Assembly (NCBI RefSeq): GCF_014779715.1
Contig: NZ_JACXYU010000017.1
Span: forward strand, 51,482 to 115,481
Source: Streptomyces chumphonensis
Lineage (GTDB): Bacteria > Actinomycetota > Actinomycetes > Streptomycetales > Streptomycetaceae
Length of the DNA stretch: 64,000 nt
Direction of reading: 5' to 3'
Positions 24,582-32,310 of the stretch are shown in pieces. Each line of letters opens with the position of its first letter. The first letter of the stretch is position 1. Made by a program: the position numbers and the translations under genes. A model generated the notes under the pieces. It saw nothing but the letters and a program-made list of their open reading frames with translations, was not told the origin of the DNA and did no database searches.

Positions 24582-25922
24582 TCAGGCGGTGGGACGTCCC
24601 AGCGCCCGGAACGTCCAGCCTGCCTTGCGCCACACCGCCGGGTCCAGCGCGTTTCTGCCGTCCAGGATGTGCCGCACGGCGACCTCCTCGGCCAGCCGCT
24701 CCGGGTCCAGCTCGCGGAACTCCCGCCACTCCGTCAGGTGCAGCACCACGTCCGCCCCGCGCACGGCCTCCAGCGCGCCCGACGCGTACCGGAGCGTGGG
24801 GAAGATGGCCCGGGCGTTGTCCATGCCCTTCGGGTCGTAGACGGTGACCTGTGCGCCCTGGAGATGCAACTGCCCGGCCACGTTGAGCGCGGGGGAGTCC
24901 CGGACGTCGTCGGAGTCCGGCTTGAACGTCGCACCCAGCACCGCGACGCGCCGGCCCAGCAGCGTCCCCCCGACGGCGTCCCGCGTCAGCTCCACCATGT
25001 GGCCGCGCCGACGCATGTTGATGGAGTCGACCTCACGCAGGAACGTCAGCGCCTGCGAGGCACCCAGCTCGCCCGCGCGGGCCATGAAGGCGCGGATGTC
25101 CTTGGGCAGGCAGCCGCCGCCGAAGCCGATCCCCGCCCGCAGGAACTTCGAGCCGATGCGTTCGTCGTGCCCGATGGCCTCCGCCAGCTTCACCACGTCG
25201 CCGTCGGCCGCCTCGCACACCTCGGCCATGGCGTTGATGAAGGAGATCTTGGTCGCCAGGAAGGAGTTCGCCGCCGTCTTGACCAGTTCGGCGGTCGCGA
25301 AGTCGGTCACGACGAAGGGCGAGCCCTCGCCGATCGGCTGCGCGTAGACCGTCCGCAGCAGCTGCTCCGCCCGCTCCGAGCGCAGCCCCGCGACGATCCG
25401 GTCGGGGTGCAGCGTGTCCTGGACGGCGAACCCCTCCCGCAGGAACTCCGGGTTCCAGGCGAGCTCGGCCTCCGCCCCCACGGGCGCCAGCTCGGCGAGG
25501 CGCGCGGCCAGCCGGTCGGCGCTGCCCACCGGCACCGTCGACTTGCCGACGACGAGCGCCGGCCGCGTCAGCAGCGGCGCCAGCGTCTCGATCACCGCGT
25601 CGACGTAGCTCATGTCGCAGGCGTACTCGCCGTGCCGCTGCGGTGTGTGCACGCAGACGAAGTGGATGTCGCCGAACTCCGCCACCTCCGCGTAGGAGGT
25701 GGTGAAGCGCAGTCGCCCGGAGGACCCCTCGACGCCCTGCACGTGGCGCGCCAGCAGCTCCTCCAGCCCGGGCTCGTAGATCGACGCCCGGCCCCGGGAC
25801 AGCATCTCGATCTTCTCCGGCACCACGTCCAGGCCCAGCACCTCGAACCCGAGGTCGGCCATGGCGGCGGCGTGCGTGGCACCGAGGTATCCGGTGCCGA
25901 TCACGGTGATCCTGGGGGCCAT
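24582..25922 (-). CDS. UDP-glucose 6-dehydrogenase
   Basis: NAD-dependent enzyme of 446 residues that oxidises UDP-glucose to UDP-glucuronate for surface polysaccharides. It has the N-terminal Rossmann motif ITVIGTGYLGATHAAAMA, the region AWNPEFLREG and the catalytic cysteine in GFGGGCLPKD (about residue 270). The C-terminal UDP-binding domain has VAVLGATFKPDSDDVRDSPA. Length and order are normal. Neighbouring glycosyltransferase and LCP genes support a cell-envelope role. The ATG is at 25922. Confidence 0.92.
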   Translation of the reverse strand: MAPRITVIGTGYLGATHAAAMADLGFEVLGLDVVPEKIEMLSRGRASIYEPGLEELLARHVQGVEGSSGRLRFTTSYAEVAEFGDIHFVCVHTPQRHGEYACDMSYVDAVIETLAPLLTRPALVVGKSTVPVGSADRLAARLAELAPVGAEAELAWNPEFLREGFAVQDTLHPDRIVAGLRSERAEQLLRTVYAQPIGEGSPFVVTDFATAELVKTAANSFLATKISFINAMAEVCEAADGDVVKLAEAIGHDERIGSKFLRAGIGFGGGCLPKDIRAFMARAGELGASQALTFLREVDSINMRRRGHMVELTRDAVGGTLLGRRVAVLGATFKPDSDDVRDSPALNVAGQLHLQGAQVTVYDPKGMDNARAIFPTLRYASGALEAVRGADVVLHLTEWREFRELDPERLAEEVAVRHILDGRNALDPAVWRKAGWTFRALGRPTA

Positions 25923-26000
25923 GCGGGTACTCCTGAGGGTGTGGACGGAACCCGCCCGAGCATAGCCGGGCCGGTTGTGTGACTGTCGGCAAGCTCACCT

Positions 26001-26051
26001 GTACCTCCGAGCCCCGGGCCCCTTAGAATTGGGTTACTTAACGGTAGTTAG
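26001..26051 (+). promoter_or_regulatory. promoter and possible operator of acyl-CoA dehydrogenase gene
   Basis: TAGAAT at 26024-26029 is a good -10 box; a weak -35 (GTACCT, 26001-26006) lies 17 bp upstream. Over the expected start of transcription is TTAAC-GGTA-GTTAG (26038-26051), a short inverted repeat like operators of TetR-type fatty-acid regulators. The regulator is not in this window. Confidence 0.5.
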
Positions 26052-26079
26052 CAACGCATCTCCAGGGGAGTGAGCCACC

Positions 26080-27261
26080 GTGGCGGGAGCCGCTGATTTC
26101 GACCTGTACCGGCCGTCCGAAGAGCACGACATGCTCCGCGACTCGGTGCGCTCGCTCGCCGAGGCGAAGATCGCCCCCTTCGCCACGGCGGTGGACGAGG
26201 AGGCCCGCTTCCCGCAGGAAGCGCTCGACGCCCTCGTCGCGAACGACCTGCACGCCGTGCACGTCCCCGAGTCCTACGGCGGCGCCGGCGCCGACGCCCT
26301 GGCGACCTGCATCGTCATCGAGGAAGTGGCCCGCGTGTGCTGCTCCTCCTCCCTCATCCCGGCCGTCAACAAGCTGGGCTCCCTGCCGGTGATCCTCTCC
26401 GGCTCCGAGGACCTGAAGGCGAAGTACCTCGGCCCGCTCGCCAAGGGCGACGCGATGTTCTCCTACTGCCTCAGCGAGCCCGACGCGGGCTCCGACGCCG
26501 GCGGCATGAAGACCCGCGCCGTGCGGGACGGCGACGCCTACGTCCTCAACGGCGTCAAGCGCTGGATCACCAACGCCGGCGTCTCCGACTACTACACGGT
26601 GATGGCCGTCACCGACCCGGAGAAGAAGACGCGCGGCGGCGTCTCCGCCTTCGTCGTGGAGAAGGGCGACGAGGGCGTGTCCTTCGGCGCCCCCGAGAAG
26701 AAGCTCGGCATCAAGGGCTCCCCGACGCGCGAGGTCTACCTCGACAACGTCCGCATCCCCGCCGACCGCATGATCGGCGCCGAGGGCACCGGCTTCGCCA
26801 CCGCGATGGCGACGCTCGACCACACCCGCATCACCATCGCCGCCCAGGCCCTCGGCGTCGCCCAGGGCGCCCTGGACTACGCCAAGGGCTACGTGCGGGA
26901 GCGCAAGCAGTTCGGCAAGCCCATCGGCGACTTCCAGGGCGTCCAGTTCATGCTGGCCGACATGGCCATGAAGCTGGAGGCCGCGCGGCAGCTCACCTAC
27001 GCCGCCGCCGCCCGCTCCGAGCGCGTCGCGCTCGGCGCCGACGGCAAGGGCGAGGACCTCACCTTCTACGGCGCGGCGGCCAAGTGCTACGCCTCGGACG
27101 CCGCCATGGAGATCACCACCGACGCCGTCCAGCTCCTCGGCGGCTACGGCTACACCCGTGACTACCCGCTGGAGCGCATGATGCGCGACGCGAAGATCAC
27201 CCAGATCTACGAGGGCACCAACCAGGTCCAGCGCATCGTCATGGCCCGCAACCTGCCGTAG
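26080..27261 (+). CDS. acyl-CoA dehydrogenase
   Basis: FAD-dependent beta-oxidation enzyme of 393 residues, catalysing the first dehydrogenation of acyl-CoA. FAD/substrate motifs are YCLSEPDAGSDAGGMKTRA and RWITNAGVSDYYTVMAV. The C-terminal helical domain has RKQFGKPIGDFQGVQFMLAD, and YEGTNQVQRIVMAR provides the expected catalytic glutamate near residue 378. The GTG start has GGGGAG upstream. It is monocistronic, with a promoter upstream and a 20-bp-stem terminator downstream. Chain-length preference is not clear. Confidence 0.92.
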   Translation: MAGAADFDLYRPSEEHDMLRDSVRSLAEAKIAPFATAVDEEARFPQEALDALVANDLHAVHVPESYGGAGADALATCIVIEEVARVCCSSSLIPAVNKLGSLPVILSGSEDLKAKYLGPLAKGDAMFSYCLSEPDAGSDAGGMKTRAVRDGDAYVLNGVKRWITNAGVSDYYTVMAVTDPEKKTRGGVSAFVVEKGDEGVSFGAPEKKLGIKGSPTREVYLDNVRIPADRMIGAEGTGFATAMATLDHTRITIAAQALGVAQGALDYAKGYVRERKQFGKPIGDFQGVQFMLADMAMKLEAARQLTYAAAARSERVALGADGKGEDLTFYGAAAKCYASDAAMEITTDAVQLLGGYGYTRDYPLERMMRDAKITQIYEGTNQVQRIVMARNLP

Positions 27262-27315
27262 GGCGGGTTCTCCCAGGCCGGCACCGGCTCGGGGCGTCCA
27301 CCCCGTGACGTGCCT

Positions 27316-27358
27316 CAGCCGAACGGCCCCCGGCGCCGCGCCGGGGGCCGTTCGGCTG
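27316..27358. terminator. bidirectional hairpin terminator
   Basis: Perfect 20-bp arms (27316-27335 and 27339-27358) around a 3-nt loop, between the convergent acyl-CoA dehydrogenase and methyltransferase genes. It also marks the left edge of the lower-GC accessory segment. Confidence 0.85.
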
Positions 27359-27361
27359 TGG

Positions 27362-28543
27362 TCACAGCGTCCAGTGGTGCACCGTGGAGCTGGGATCGAT
27401 GTACGCGACGGTCTGACCTTGCGGGCCGGCGGTGATGGTGAACCATTCACGCCGGGGGCGGTTGAGGGCCAGCCACGTCGCGTGGGCTCGCTCGACAGGT
27501 GCCCAGAGGTCTCGGGGGCCTGACACCTGGACCTGTGCGCCGGGTCCGTCCGGTGTGTCGGTCACCCGGGCAAGGGATCTGTCCCGGCCGTCGAACAACG
27601 TCGTGACGTGCGTGCCGTCCTGCTCTCGGGAGAACTCTCGGACGGTGCTCGGGCCCATGTGAAGCTGGGCGAAGAAGGAGAAGGTCCAGTCGTCCAGCAC
27701 GCTGCCGGAAAGAATCGACTCCCGTCTCTCCCCGCCCGTCGGCTCCGGAATGCCCGGGGGCGACTGCGCCCCGGAGAGAAGCGGCATGAAGGCCGCAGGT
27801 GTGTGCAGGATGTGACCGGCTGCGGTGCCGTCGGGCAACTTCTTGAGCCGGGCCAGCATGCCCCCCGCCAGGGTCCCCTTGAGGGGTACGACCATGATTC
27901 CGCCCGTGGCGCACTGGTCGAACCAGGCAGGTGGAACGCGGCGCACGGAACAGGTGGCGATGATTCTGTCGAAGGGAGCACGGGAGGGAAGGCCCTTCTC
28001 CCCGTCCTCGCAGACAACGTCCGGTCGCAGCCCCAGGGCGTCCAGCCGGCCCCGAGCCATGCTCGCCAGAGCAGCGGAGTGGTCCACCGTGGTGACGTTC
28101 TCCGCCCCTGCCAGGTGGCAGAGCAACGCTGCGTTGTATCCGGTACCGGTCCCCACTTCCAGGACACGCGTGCCCTCTCGCACGTCGAGGGCGTCGAGCA
28201 TGTCGGCCATGAGGCCGGGTGCCGTCGAAGACGACGTGGGGGCACCCGTGACAGCGCCCGAGCCCGCGTCTTCGGCATGCAGGCCGTCCACTTCGGTGAT
28301 GAGCGAGTCATCCGCGTACACCTGGGACAGCCACGCGGAGGCATCGCCGTCCGTGCTGCGCCACGCAACGAACGTGTCGGCCTCCCTGCGGTAGAAGACG
28401 GGAACGAAGGGATGGCGGGGCGTGTTGAGGAAGGCTTCCGCCAAGCGGGAGGAGAGAACGACACCCCCTTGATCCATGCTCCGCACCAGACGTACGCGTG
28501 CTTCGATGTGCTGAGCGTTGTCCTCGACGGGGTGAGTCACCAC
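27362..28543 (-). CDS. PCMT-like methyltransferase of an ATP-grasp peptide (graspetide) system
   Basis: S-adenosylmethionine-dependent methyltransferase of 393 residues, related to protein-L-isoaspartate O-methyltransferase. Motif I is RVLEVGTGTGYNAALLCHL (about residues 123-141). The substrate segment before it is SSSTAPGLMADMLDAL. A C-terminal extension of about 150 residues is typical of the versions linked to RiPP clusters. It is the third gene of a coupled set: it overlaps the ATP-grasp gene by 7 bp (GTGGTGA). In related systems the enzyme methylates an aspartate of the modified peptide, leading to an aspartimide. That outcome here is inference. Confidence 0.82.
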   Translation of the reverse strand: MVTHPVEDNAQHIEARVRLVRSMDQGGVVLSSRLAEAFLNTPRHPFVPVFYRREADTFVAWRSTDGDASAWLSQVYADDSLITEVDGLHAEDAGSGAVTGAPTSSSTAPGLMADMLDALDVREGTRVLEVGTGTGYNAALLCHLAGAENVTTVDHSAALASMARGRLDALGLRPDVVCEDGEKGLPSRAPFDRIIATCSVRRVPPAWFDQCATGGIMVVPLKGTLAGGMLARLKKLPDGTAAGHILHTPAAFMPLLSGAQSPPGIPEPTGGERRESILSGSVLDDWTFSFFAQLHMGPSTVREFSREQDGTHVTTLFDGRDRSLARVTDTPDGPGAQVQVSGPRDLWAPVERAHATWLALNRPRREWFTITAGPQGQTVAYIDPSSTVHHWTL

Positions 28544-29505
28544 CCTTTTCCTTCCAGGTAGTCAGCGATGGCGGCCGTAATGGGCAATCCGGTTGCTTGT
28601 TCCACGAACCCGAACTGGCCGCTGGGGTTCACTTCCAGAAAATGCCAGTCGCCATCGGGTGTGACGACGAAGTCGAAAGCCCCGTAAGGCAACTCCAGCC
28701 GTTGCAGCATCCGCAGAACACCAGCCGCTACCGACGCCGGGGGATCGCATACCGCATAGCTGTGACTCTCGTAGTCACTTCTCCAGTCAACGTGACCCGC
28801 GTCGGAGTCAGCATGAATCTCAGCTGCGAAGATTCTGCCCGCAACTGCTGTCAGCCTCACTTCGTATGCTTTGGGAACCCACTCTTGAAAGAGATGGGCC
28901 GTTGTGGCGATATCACTACGACAGAGGTCCTCGGGGTCGACGATGCTGGTGTAGACGGCCGCGGAGTGATCGTTGACGACGCCCCGGACGTGTGAGAAGG
29001 GCTTGTAGATCACGGCGCCCGCCACTGCTCCCGAGAAGCGTTCTGCCGCGCTGGGCTGGTTGGTGATGAGCGTTCGCGGCACGCTCAGTCCCGATTCGGC
29101 GGCGATGCGAAGCTGAAGAGGTTTGTACTCGGCGTCTGCGGCCTTGCCGGGCGGAGGGAGCCACCGGCACGGGAGGGCAGCGAGTAGGCCTCCGAAGCCC
29201 AGGCGCGCCTCCCGCTCGGCCACCTTGCGGGCTGCTGACGACATGCCCTCTGGGAAGCGCGGGCGGGTCGGCCTGCGGTAGTAGACGGAGCGAACCGCCG
29301 CCAAGTCCAGCGTCCGGCGGCTTGTACTGAGCGTGCCGTGCCAGCCGTCCCGGCTGAGGCCGGCGGACAGCGCCAGCCTCAGCGGGAACTCTGCCATGTC
29401 GACCCGGAACAGGGGCACGGCACGCCGGTTCAGCTCCTCGATCACCAGGTCCGCCGTCGGGTCAAAACGGCCTGCCAGTACGAGGACTGTTCCGGCTCCG
29501 GTCAT
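28537..29505 (-). CDS. ATP-grasp ligase for ribosomal peptide maturation (TgmB-like)
   Basis: Peptide-modifying ligase of 322 residues. An N-terminal pre-ATP-grasp part includes VRSVYYRRPTRPRFPEG. The ATP-grasp core runs from about 115 to 320, with PRTLITNQPSAAERF, KPFSHVRGVV, LFQEWVPKAYEVRLT and the metal-binding FLEVNPSGQFGF. Enzymes of this type join Asp/Glu side chains to Thr/Ser (ester) or Lys (amide) in a precursor. Its start overlaps the stop of the precursor gene (TGATG) and its stop overlaps the methyltransferase start, so all three are co-translated. AT-richer codon use than the flanks suggests transfer. Confidence 0.87.
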   Translation of the reverse strand: MTGAGTVLVLAGRFDPTADLVIEELNRRAVPLFRVDMAEFPLRLALSAGLSRDGWHGTLSTSRRTLDLAAVRSVYYRRPTRPRFPEGMSSAARKVAEREARLGFGGLLAALPCRWLPPPGKAADAEYKPLQLRIAAESGLSVPRTLITNQPSAAERFSGAVAGAVIYKPFSHVRGVVNDHSAAVYTSIVDPEDLCRSDIATTAHLFQEWVPKAYEVRLTAVAGRIFAAEIHADSDAGHVDWRSDYESHSYAVCDPPASVAAGVLRMLQRLELPYGAFDFVVTPDGDWHFLEVNPSGQFGFVEQATGLPITAAIADYLEGKGW

Positions 29506-29843
29506 CAGTCGTCACTCGGTCCCGGGTCGTCGGGTGCGTCCATCTGTCCTGACGGCTGGGTCGGCCCGTAGGTCTTCGGTGGGTTCTTCGTCATGAAGAC
29601 ACCCGGCGGAAGTCCCTCGTACGTGCCGGTCTGCGTCTCCTCGTCGTACTCGATATCGCACGGTAGGACGCCGCCCGACTCCGTGACCGTCGTGAGGAAC
29701 CGGAAGGCCAGCGGGGCAGGGCCCGTGTGATCAGTCAGATCGGGAAGCGCCGCTGCGGTCCCCCGGTCGAGCGCGAACCGGCTTTCCGGGCGATCCAGAG
29801 CCAGACCTGGTCCGGCCTGGTCTTCGAGCGTTGCTGTGTCCAC
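29505..29843 (-). CDS. graspetide precursor peptide (TgmA-like)
   Basis: Peptide of 112 residues, the likely substrate of the next two enzymes. The middle matches the recognition pattern of ATP-grasp-targeted precursors: LAFRFLTT, then VLPCDIEYDEETQTGTY (about residues 59-75). The C-terminal core (about 78-112) is rich in Thr, Ser and Pro (MTKNPPKTYGPTQPSG) and ends in acidic DAPDDPGPSDD, giving both hydroxyl donors and carboxylate acceptors for macrocyclic esters. GTG 29843 has GAAGGG about 6 nt upstream. It overlaps the ATP-grasp gene by one base. Exact ring positions cannot be read from one sequence. Confidence 0.8.
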   Translation of the reverse strand: MDTATLEDQAGPGLALDRPESRFALDRGTAAALPDLTDHTGPAPLAFRFLTTVTESGGVLPCDIEYDEETQTGTYEGLPPGVFMTKNPPKTYGPTQPSGQMDAPDDPGPSDD

Positions 29844-29878
29844 TTCTTGCCCTTCTTTTCGGTGCTGGGAGTGCTTTT

Positions 29879-29903
29879 CTTCCCGCTCTCGCGGAGCGGG
29901 AAG
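29879..29903. other. stem-loop upstream of the precursor gene
   Basis: Perfect 10-bp arms CTTCCCGCTC / GAGCGGGAAG with the 5-nt loop TCGCG, 36 bp before the precursor start. There is no T-run on either strand. It could end the transcript of the upstream hypothetical genes or act in the precursor leader. Confidence 0.5.
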
Positions 29904-29973
29904 CTTGACCCGTCCCTACCGGGGGCGTGGCTTGGGAGGTGCGTGGTTCATTCCCAGTGGGGGCGGGAGTCTG

Positions 29974-30417
29974 TCAGGGGTGCGCGTGCTGGGGGTCCGC
30001 CTCTGTTCGGTCGGTCAGGACGTCGAGTGTGATCGGTCGACAGGACAGCGAGTAGAAGACATCCGCGTCACACCACCCCCATACGCGATCCGGGCCCCCG
30101 GCGTTGACGCTGATATGCCGACCGTTCGCCAGGGCTGCCAACTGCACTTCGTGAAAGCGCAGATCGGCCAGCCACTCCCGGAAGATCCGCCCCGGATTCG
30201 GTGCGCGGGGATCGGCCGGCCGCACAGCACCCGGCGGGAACGGGCCACGGTCGGGAAGCGGGTCCAGGGCGTCGGACAGGCGGCGGGCCTGGTTCCGGAG
30301 CCACCGCAGCGCCAGACGTGGCGTGCCGGCCCGGTAGCCGCCGAGTATCCATTCCCCCTCGGCCCCCGGGCTCCGGGCCATCGTCTCGCACCAGTAGCCG
30401 TCGTGGACCGTCGTCAC
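29974..30417 (-). CDS. hypothetical protein
   Basis: Protein of 147 residues, not recognised. It is soluble, with several tryptophans and a mixed charge pattern (YWCETMARSPGAEGEWILGG near the start, then RLALRWLRNQARRLSDAL, and SLSCRPITLDVLTDR near the end). GTG 30417 overlaps the stop of the preceding gene (GTGA), so the two are translated together. It lies directly upstream of the graspetide precursor on the same strand, separated by 130 bp with a stem-loop. A link to the peptide cluster is possible but unproven. Confidence 0.6.
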   Translation of the reverse strand: MTTVHDGYWCETMARSPGAEGEWILGGYRAGTPRLALRWLRNQARRLSDALDPLPDRGPFPPGAVRPADPRAPNPGRIFREWLADLRFHEVQLAALANGRHISVNAGGPDRVWGWCDADVFYSLSCRPITLDVLTDRTEADPQHAHP

Positions 30418-30686
30418 AGCCAACCCCCGGGAACCAGCCGGTAAGGGTGGGTCTCCACCAGGCGGTAGGTGAAGTGCTCCCGGTTCGTCTTCCGGTGCTC
30501 CCGCACCCACCCCGCCGCCGAGGGCCGTGCGGCCTCCCGCGAAGCGGGCGCGCACGGCCGAGACAGTTCCACGGCCGGGCCGGACTTCCCGCACACCACG
30601 CACTGCATCACCACCGTGGACGGCTCCGCGTCGGGCTCCACGTCCGCTTCCACGGTGAACCGGCGCACCCCGTGCACCTCTCGCAT
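30414..30686 (-). CDS. small hypothetical protein, DUF7848-like
   Basis: Protein of 90 residues with a CVVCGKSGP motif (two cysteines that could bind metal) near residue 30, and a C-terminal part REHRKTNREHFTYRLVETHPYRLVPGGWL. Similar small proteins accompany XRE/DUF397 pairs in Streptomyces accessory regions, as I recall. ATG 30686 has GAAGGGG about 7 nt upstream. It is coupled to the following hypothetical gene. Function unknown. Confidence 0.6.
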   Translation of the reverse strand: MREVHGVRRFTVEADVEPDAEPSTVVMQCVVCGKSGPAVELSRPCAPASREAARPSAAGWVREHRKTNREHFTYRLVETHPYRLVPGGWL

Positions 30687-30844
30687 CGCCGCCCCTTCAA
30701 CAGGTTGAAGTGATCCGTGACCCGCGCGTTCAGGGCTTCGCGCCGCTCGTTCAGTTCCGCCAGGGTGGGGACCCTGACGAGGCCGTCTTCGGCGGGCTCG
30801 TCACGGTCCTGCTCGGCAGCAGGTTTCTGTGCCTCGTCCTTCAA
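30608..30844 (-). CDS. possible small hypothetical protein
   Basis: Frame of 78 codons from TTG 30844. The first 50 residues look coding, with an acidic start and the helix LAELNERREALNARVTDHFNLLKG. The last 28 residues overlap the next gene in another frame and look like out-of-frame sequence. Either the two genes really overlap by 79 bp, or a frameshift has separated one older gene. The start codon and ribosome site are weak. Confidence 0.4.
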   Translation of the reverse strand: MKDEAQKPAAEQDRDEPAEDGLVRVPTLAELNERREALNARVTDHFNLLKGRRCERCTGCAGSPWKRTWSPTRSRPRW

Positions 30845-31118
30845 CGCTCCGCCCTGCCTGCTTCAAGACGGGCCACCGGGGGAGCGGGGAGACGTCGGGA
30901 CGGCGTACCAGTTACCCCGAGGGCGCCTGTTGCCTGCCGAACAGTCATGGTCGCTCCGATGGTCTGGCCCGGCGGCTGCGCCTGCCAGGCACGGTCCGTG
31001 CTGAGTTCGTCACCATGACAACGCAACGCTGCGTAGGATGTGGACACTTCAGCGTGATTGTTGAAGTCCATGGGTGCCCCGGCATGGGGTTGCGACGTCA
31101 AACCTGGAGGCCACGGCG
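30845..31118. other. divergent gap before the XRE regulator
   Basis: This 274-bp gap is AT-richer than the genome average. TAGGAT at 31034-31039 could be a -10 box for the XRE gene, but no good -35 lies 16-19 bp upstream. I see no well-supported gene or large repeat. Confidence 0.4.
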
Positions 31119-31955
31119 TTGAATCAGTCGATGTCCTCGGAGAACTTCAGCGGACCTCTGAGTCCACTTGAACGCTTCGGGGCGGATGTGAGACGCGTAC
31201 GTCTCGGACGCAAGCTCACGCAGAAGCAACTCGGCAAGGCCACCGGCTACTCCGAGTCGTACGTGAGTCAGGTCGAGTCGGGGAAGCTGCTGCCCAGCAA
31301 GAAGTTCGCCAGCGGGTGCGACCGAGCCTTCGGGACCAACGGCCTCTTCAGCGGCATGCTCCATCATCTTGAAGAGGGCGACCATCCGGCCCAGTTCGTG
31401 CCCTACGTCCAGTTGGAACAGAAGGCACTTCAGGTCCTGGACTTCTCGGCCACGGCGATCATGGGGCTGCTCCAGACCGAGGAGTACGCACGGGCCATCT
31501 TCCGTGCCGGTCACCCACATGAGTCCGACGAGGTGATTCACGGCAAGGTGACCGCCAGGCTTCGGCGGCGGGAAGTGTTGAACCGCACCCTCCCACCGAA
31601 GCTTTGGGTTGTCCTCCATGAGGCTTGCCTGCGCACGGAAGTGGGTGGACGCTCGGTGATGGCGGCTCAGCTTGAGCACCTTGTGCGGTCAGCGGCCATG
31701 CCGGGGACGGACATTCAGGTGATCCCGTACGCGGCGGGCGCGGCGGCTGCCCATAGCGGTCCGTTCGTTCTGCTGACCTTCGAGGACGAGCCTGCGGTGC
31801 TGTACGCGGGCGATCCGCAGGGCGGCAGGTTGTACCGCAACGGGTCAACCGTTGCGATTAACCTGCAACACTACGATCGGCTGCGGGCGCACGCGCTGCC
31901 TCCGGACGAATCGCTGGCCTTCATCGAGACTGTGTGCAGGGAGTACATGCCATGA
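31119..31955 (+). CDS. XRE-family regulator with DUF5753
   Basis: DNA-binding protein of 278 residues. The N-terminal helix-turn-helix (about 18-72) reads GADVRRVRLGRKLTQKQLGKATGYSESYVSQVESGK. The C-terminal DUF5753 region (about 95-275) contains LLQTEEYARAIF, RRREVLNR and LHEACLRTEVGG, as in WhiJ-like proteins. TTG 31119 was chosen because GGAGG lies 8 nt upstream; ATG 31131 is too far from it. The stop overlaps the DUF397 gene (ATGA). Such pairs often control development or nearby specialised-metabolite genes. Confidence 0.88.
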   Translation: MNQSMSSENFSGPLSPLERFGADVRRVRLGRKLTQKQLGKATGYSESYVSQVESGKLLPSKKFASGCDRAFGTNGLFSGMLHHLEEGDHPAQFVPYVQLEQKALQVLDFSATAIMGLLQTEEYARAIFRAGHPHESDEVIHGKVTARLRRREVLNRTLPPKLWVVLHEACLRTEVGGRSVMAAQLEHLVRSAAMPGTDIQVIPYAAGAAAAHSGPFVLLTFEDEPAVLYAGDPQGGRLYRNGSTVAINLQHYDRLRAHALPPDESLAFIETVCREYMP

Positions 31956-32176
31956 GGACTGACCGGAATCTCAGCGCCGTCGAGTGGGTGAAGTCCTCCT
32001 ACAGCACATCGGACGGCGGGAACTGCGTCGAGTGGGCGCCTGCGCACGCTGCGGCGCTGGGTGTGGTGGCCGTCCGGGACAGCAAGGAGCCCCGGCGGAC
32101 GGCTCTCCGGGTCTCGCCCGCAGGCTGGGCCGGGTTCGTGGCGGCGGTCAGGGACGGTGACCTGGGCACTGCCTGA
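31952..32176 (+). CDS. DUF397 protein
   Basis: Small protein of 74 residues with the family pattern WVKSSYSTSDGGNCVEWAP and VAVRDSKEP, ending in a helix (SPAGWAGFVAAVRDG). DUF397 proteins are usually encoded next to an XRE/DUF5753 regulator and are thought to modulate it. The 4-bp overlap with the regulator gene supports joint translation. Confidence 0.88.
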   Translation: MRTDRNLSAVEWVKSSYSTSDGGNCVEWAPAHAAALGVVAVRDSKEPRRTALRVSPAGWAGFVAAVRDGDLGTA

Positions 32177-32214
32177 ACCGTCCCTCCGACGGTGCTCGGC
32201 ACGGAGGCGACGAA

Positions 32215-32251
32215 GAGGGGAAGCCTCTGAAGGACGGGGAGGCCTCCCCTC
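32215..32251. terminator. hairpin between DUF397 and ribY
   Basis: Arms 32215-32227 (GAGGGGAAGCCTC) and 32239-32251 (GAGGCCTCCCCTC) pair with one mismatch around an 11-nt loop. It sits between two convergent gene ends and marks the right edge of the accessory segment. Confidence 0.7.
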
Positions 32252-32310
32252 GCGTCGCATGACGGTGCCCGCGAGCCGTCGCGTCCCGGACGTGCCGGGG
32301 CGACCGCCCG

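Noticed and set aside
27362..29843. FxLD-type lanthipeptide cluster
   Set aside because: The methyltransferase is similar to those in FxLD systems, but there is no lanthionine synthetase and the precursor lacks an FxLD motif; an ATP-grasp gene is present instead.
30608..30686. Reading the two small minus-strand genes as one frameshifted gene
   Set aside because: The downstream gene has its own ATG and a good ribosome site, so two genes is the simpler reading, though a frameshift is kept as a low-interest finding.
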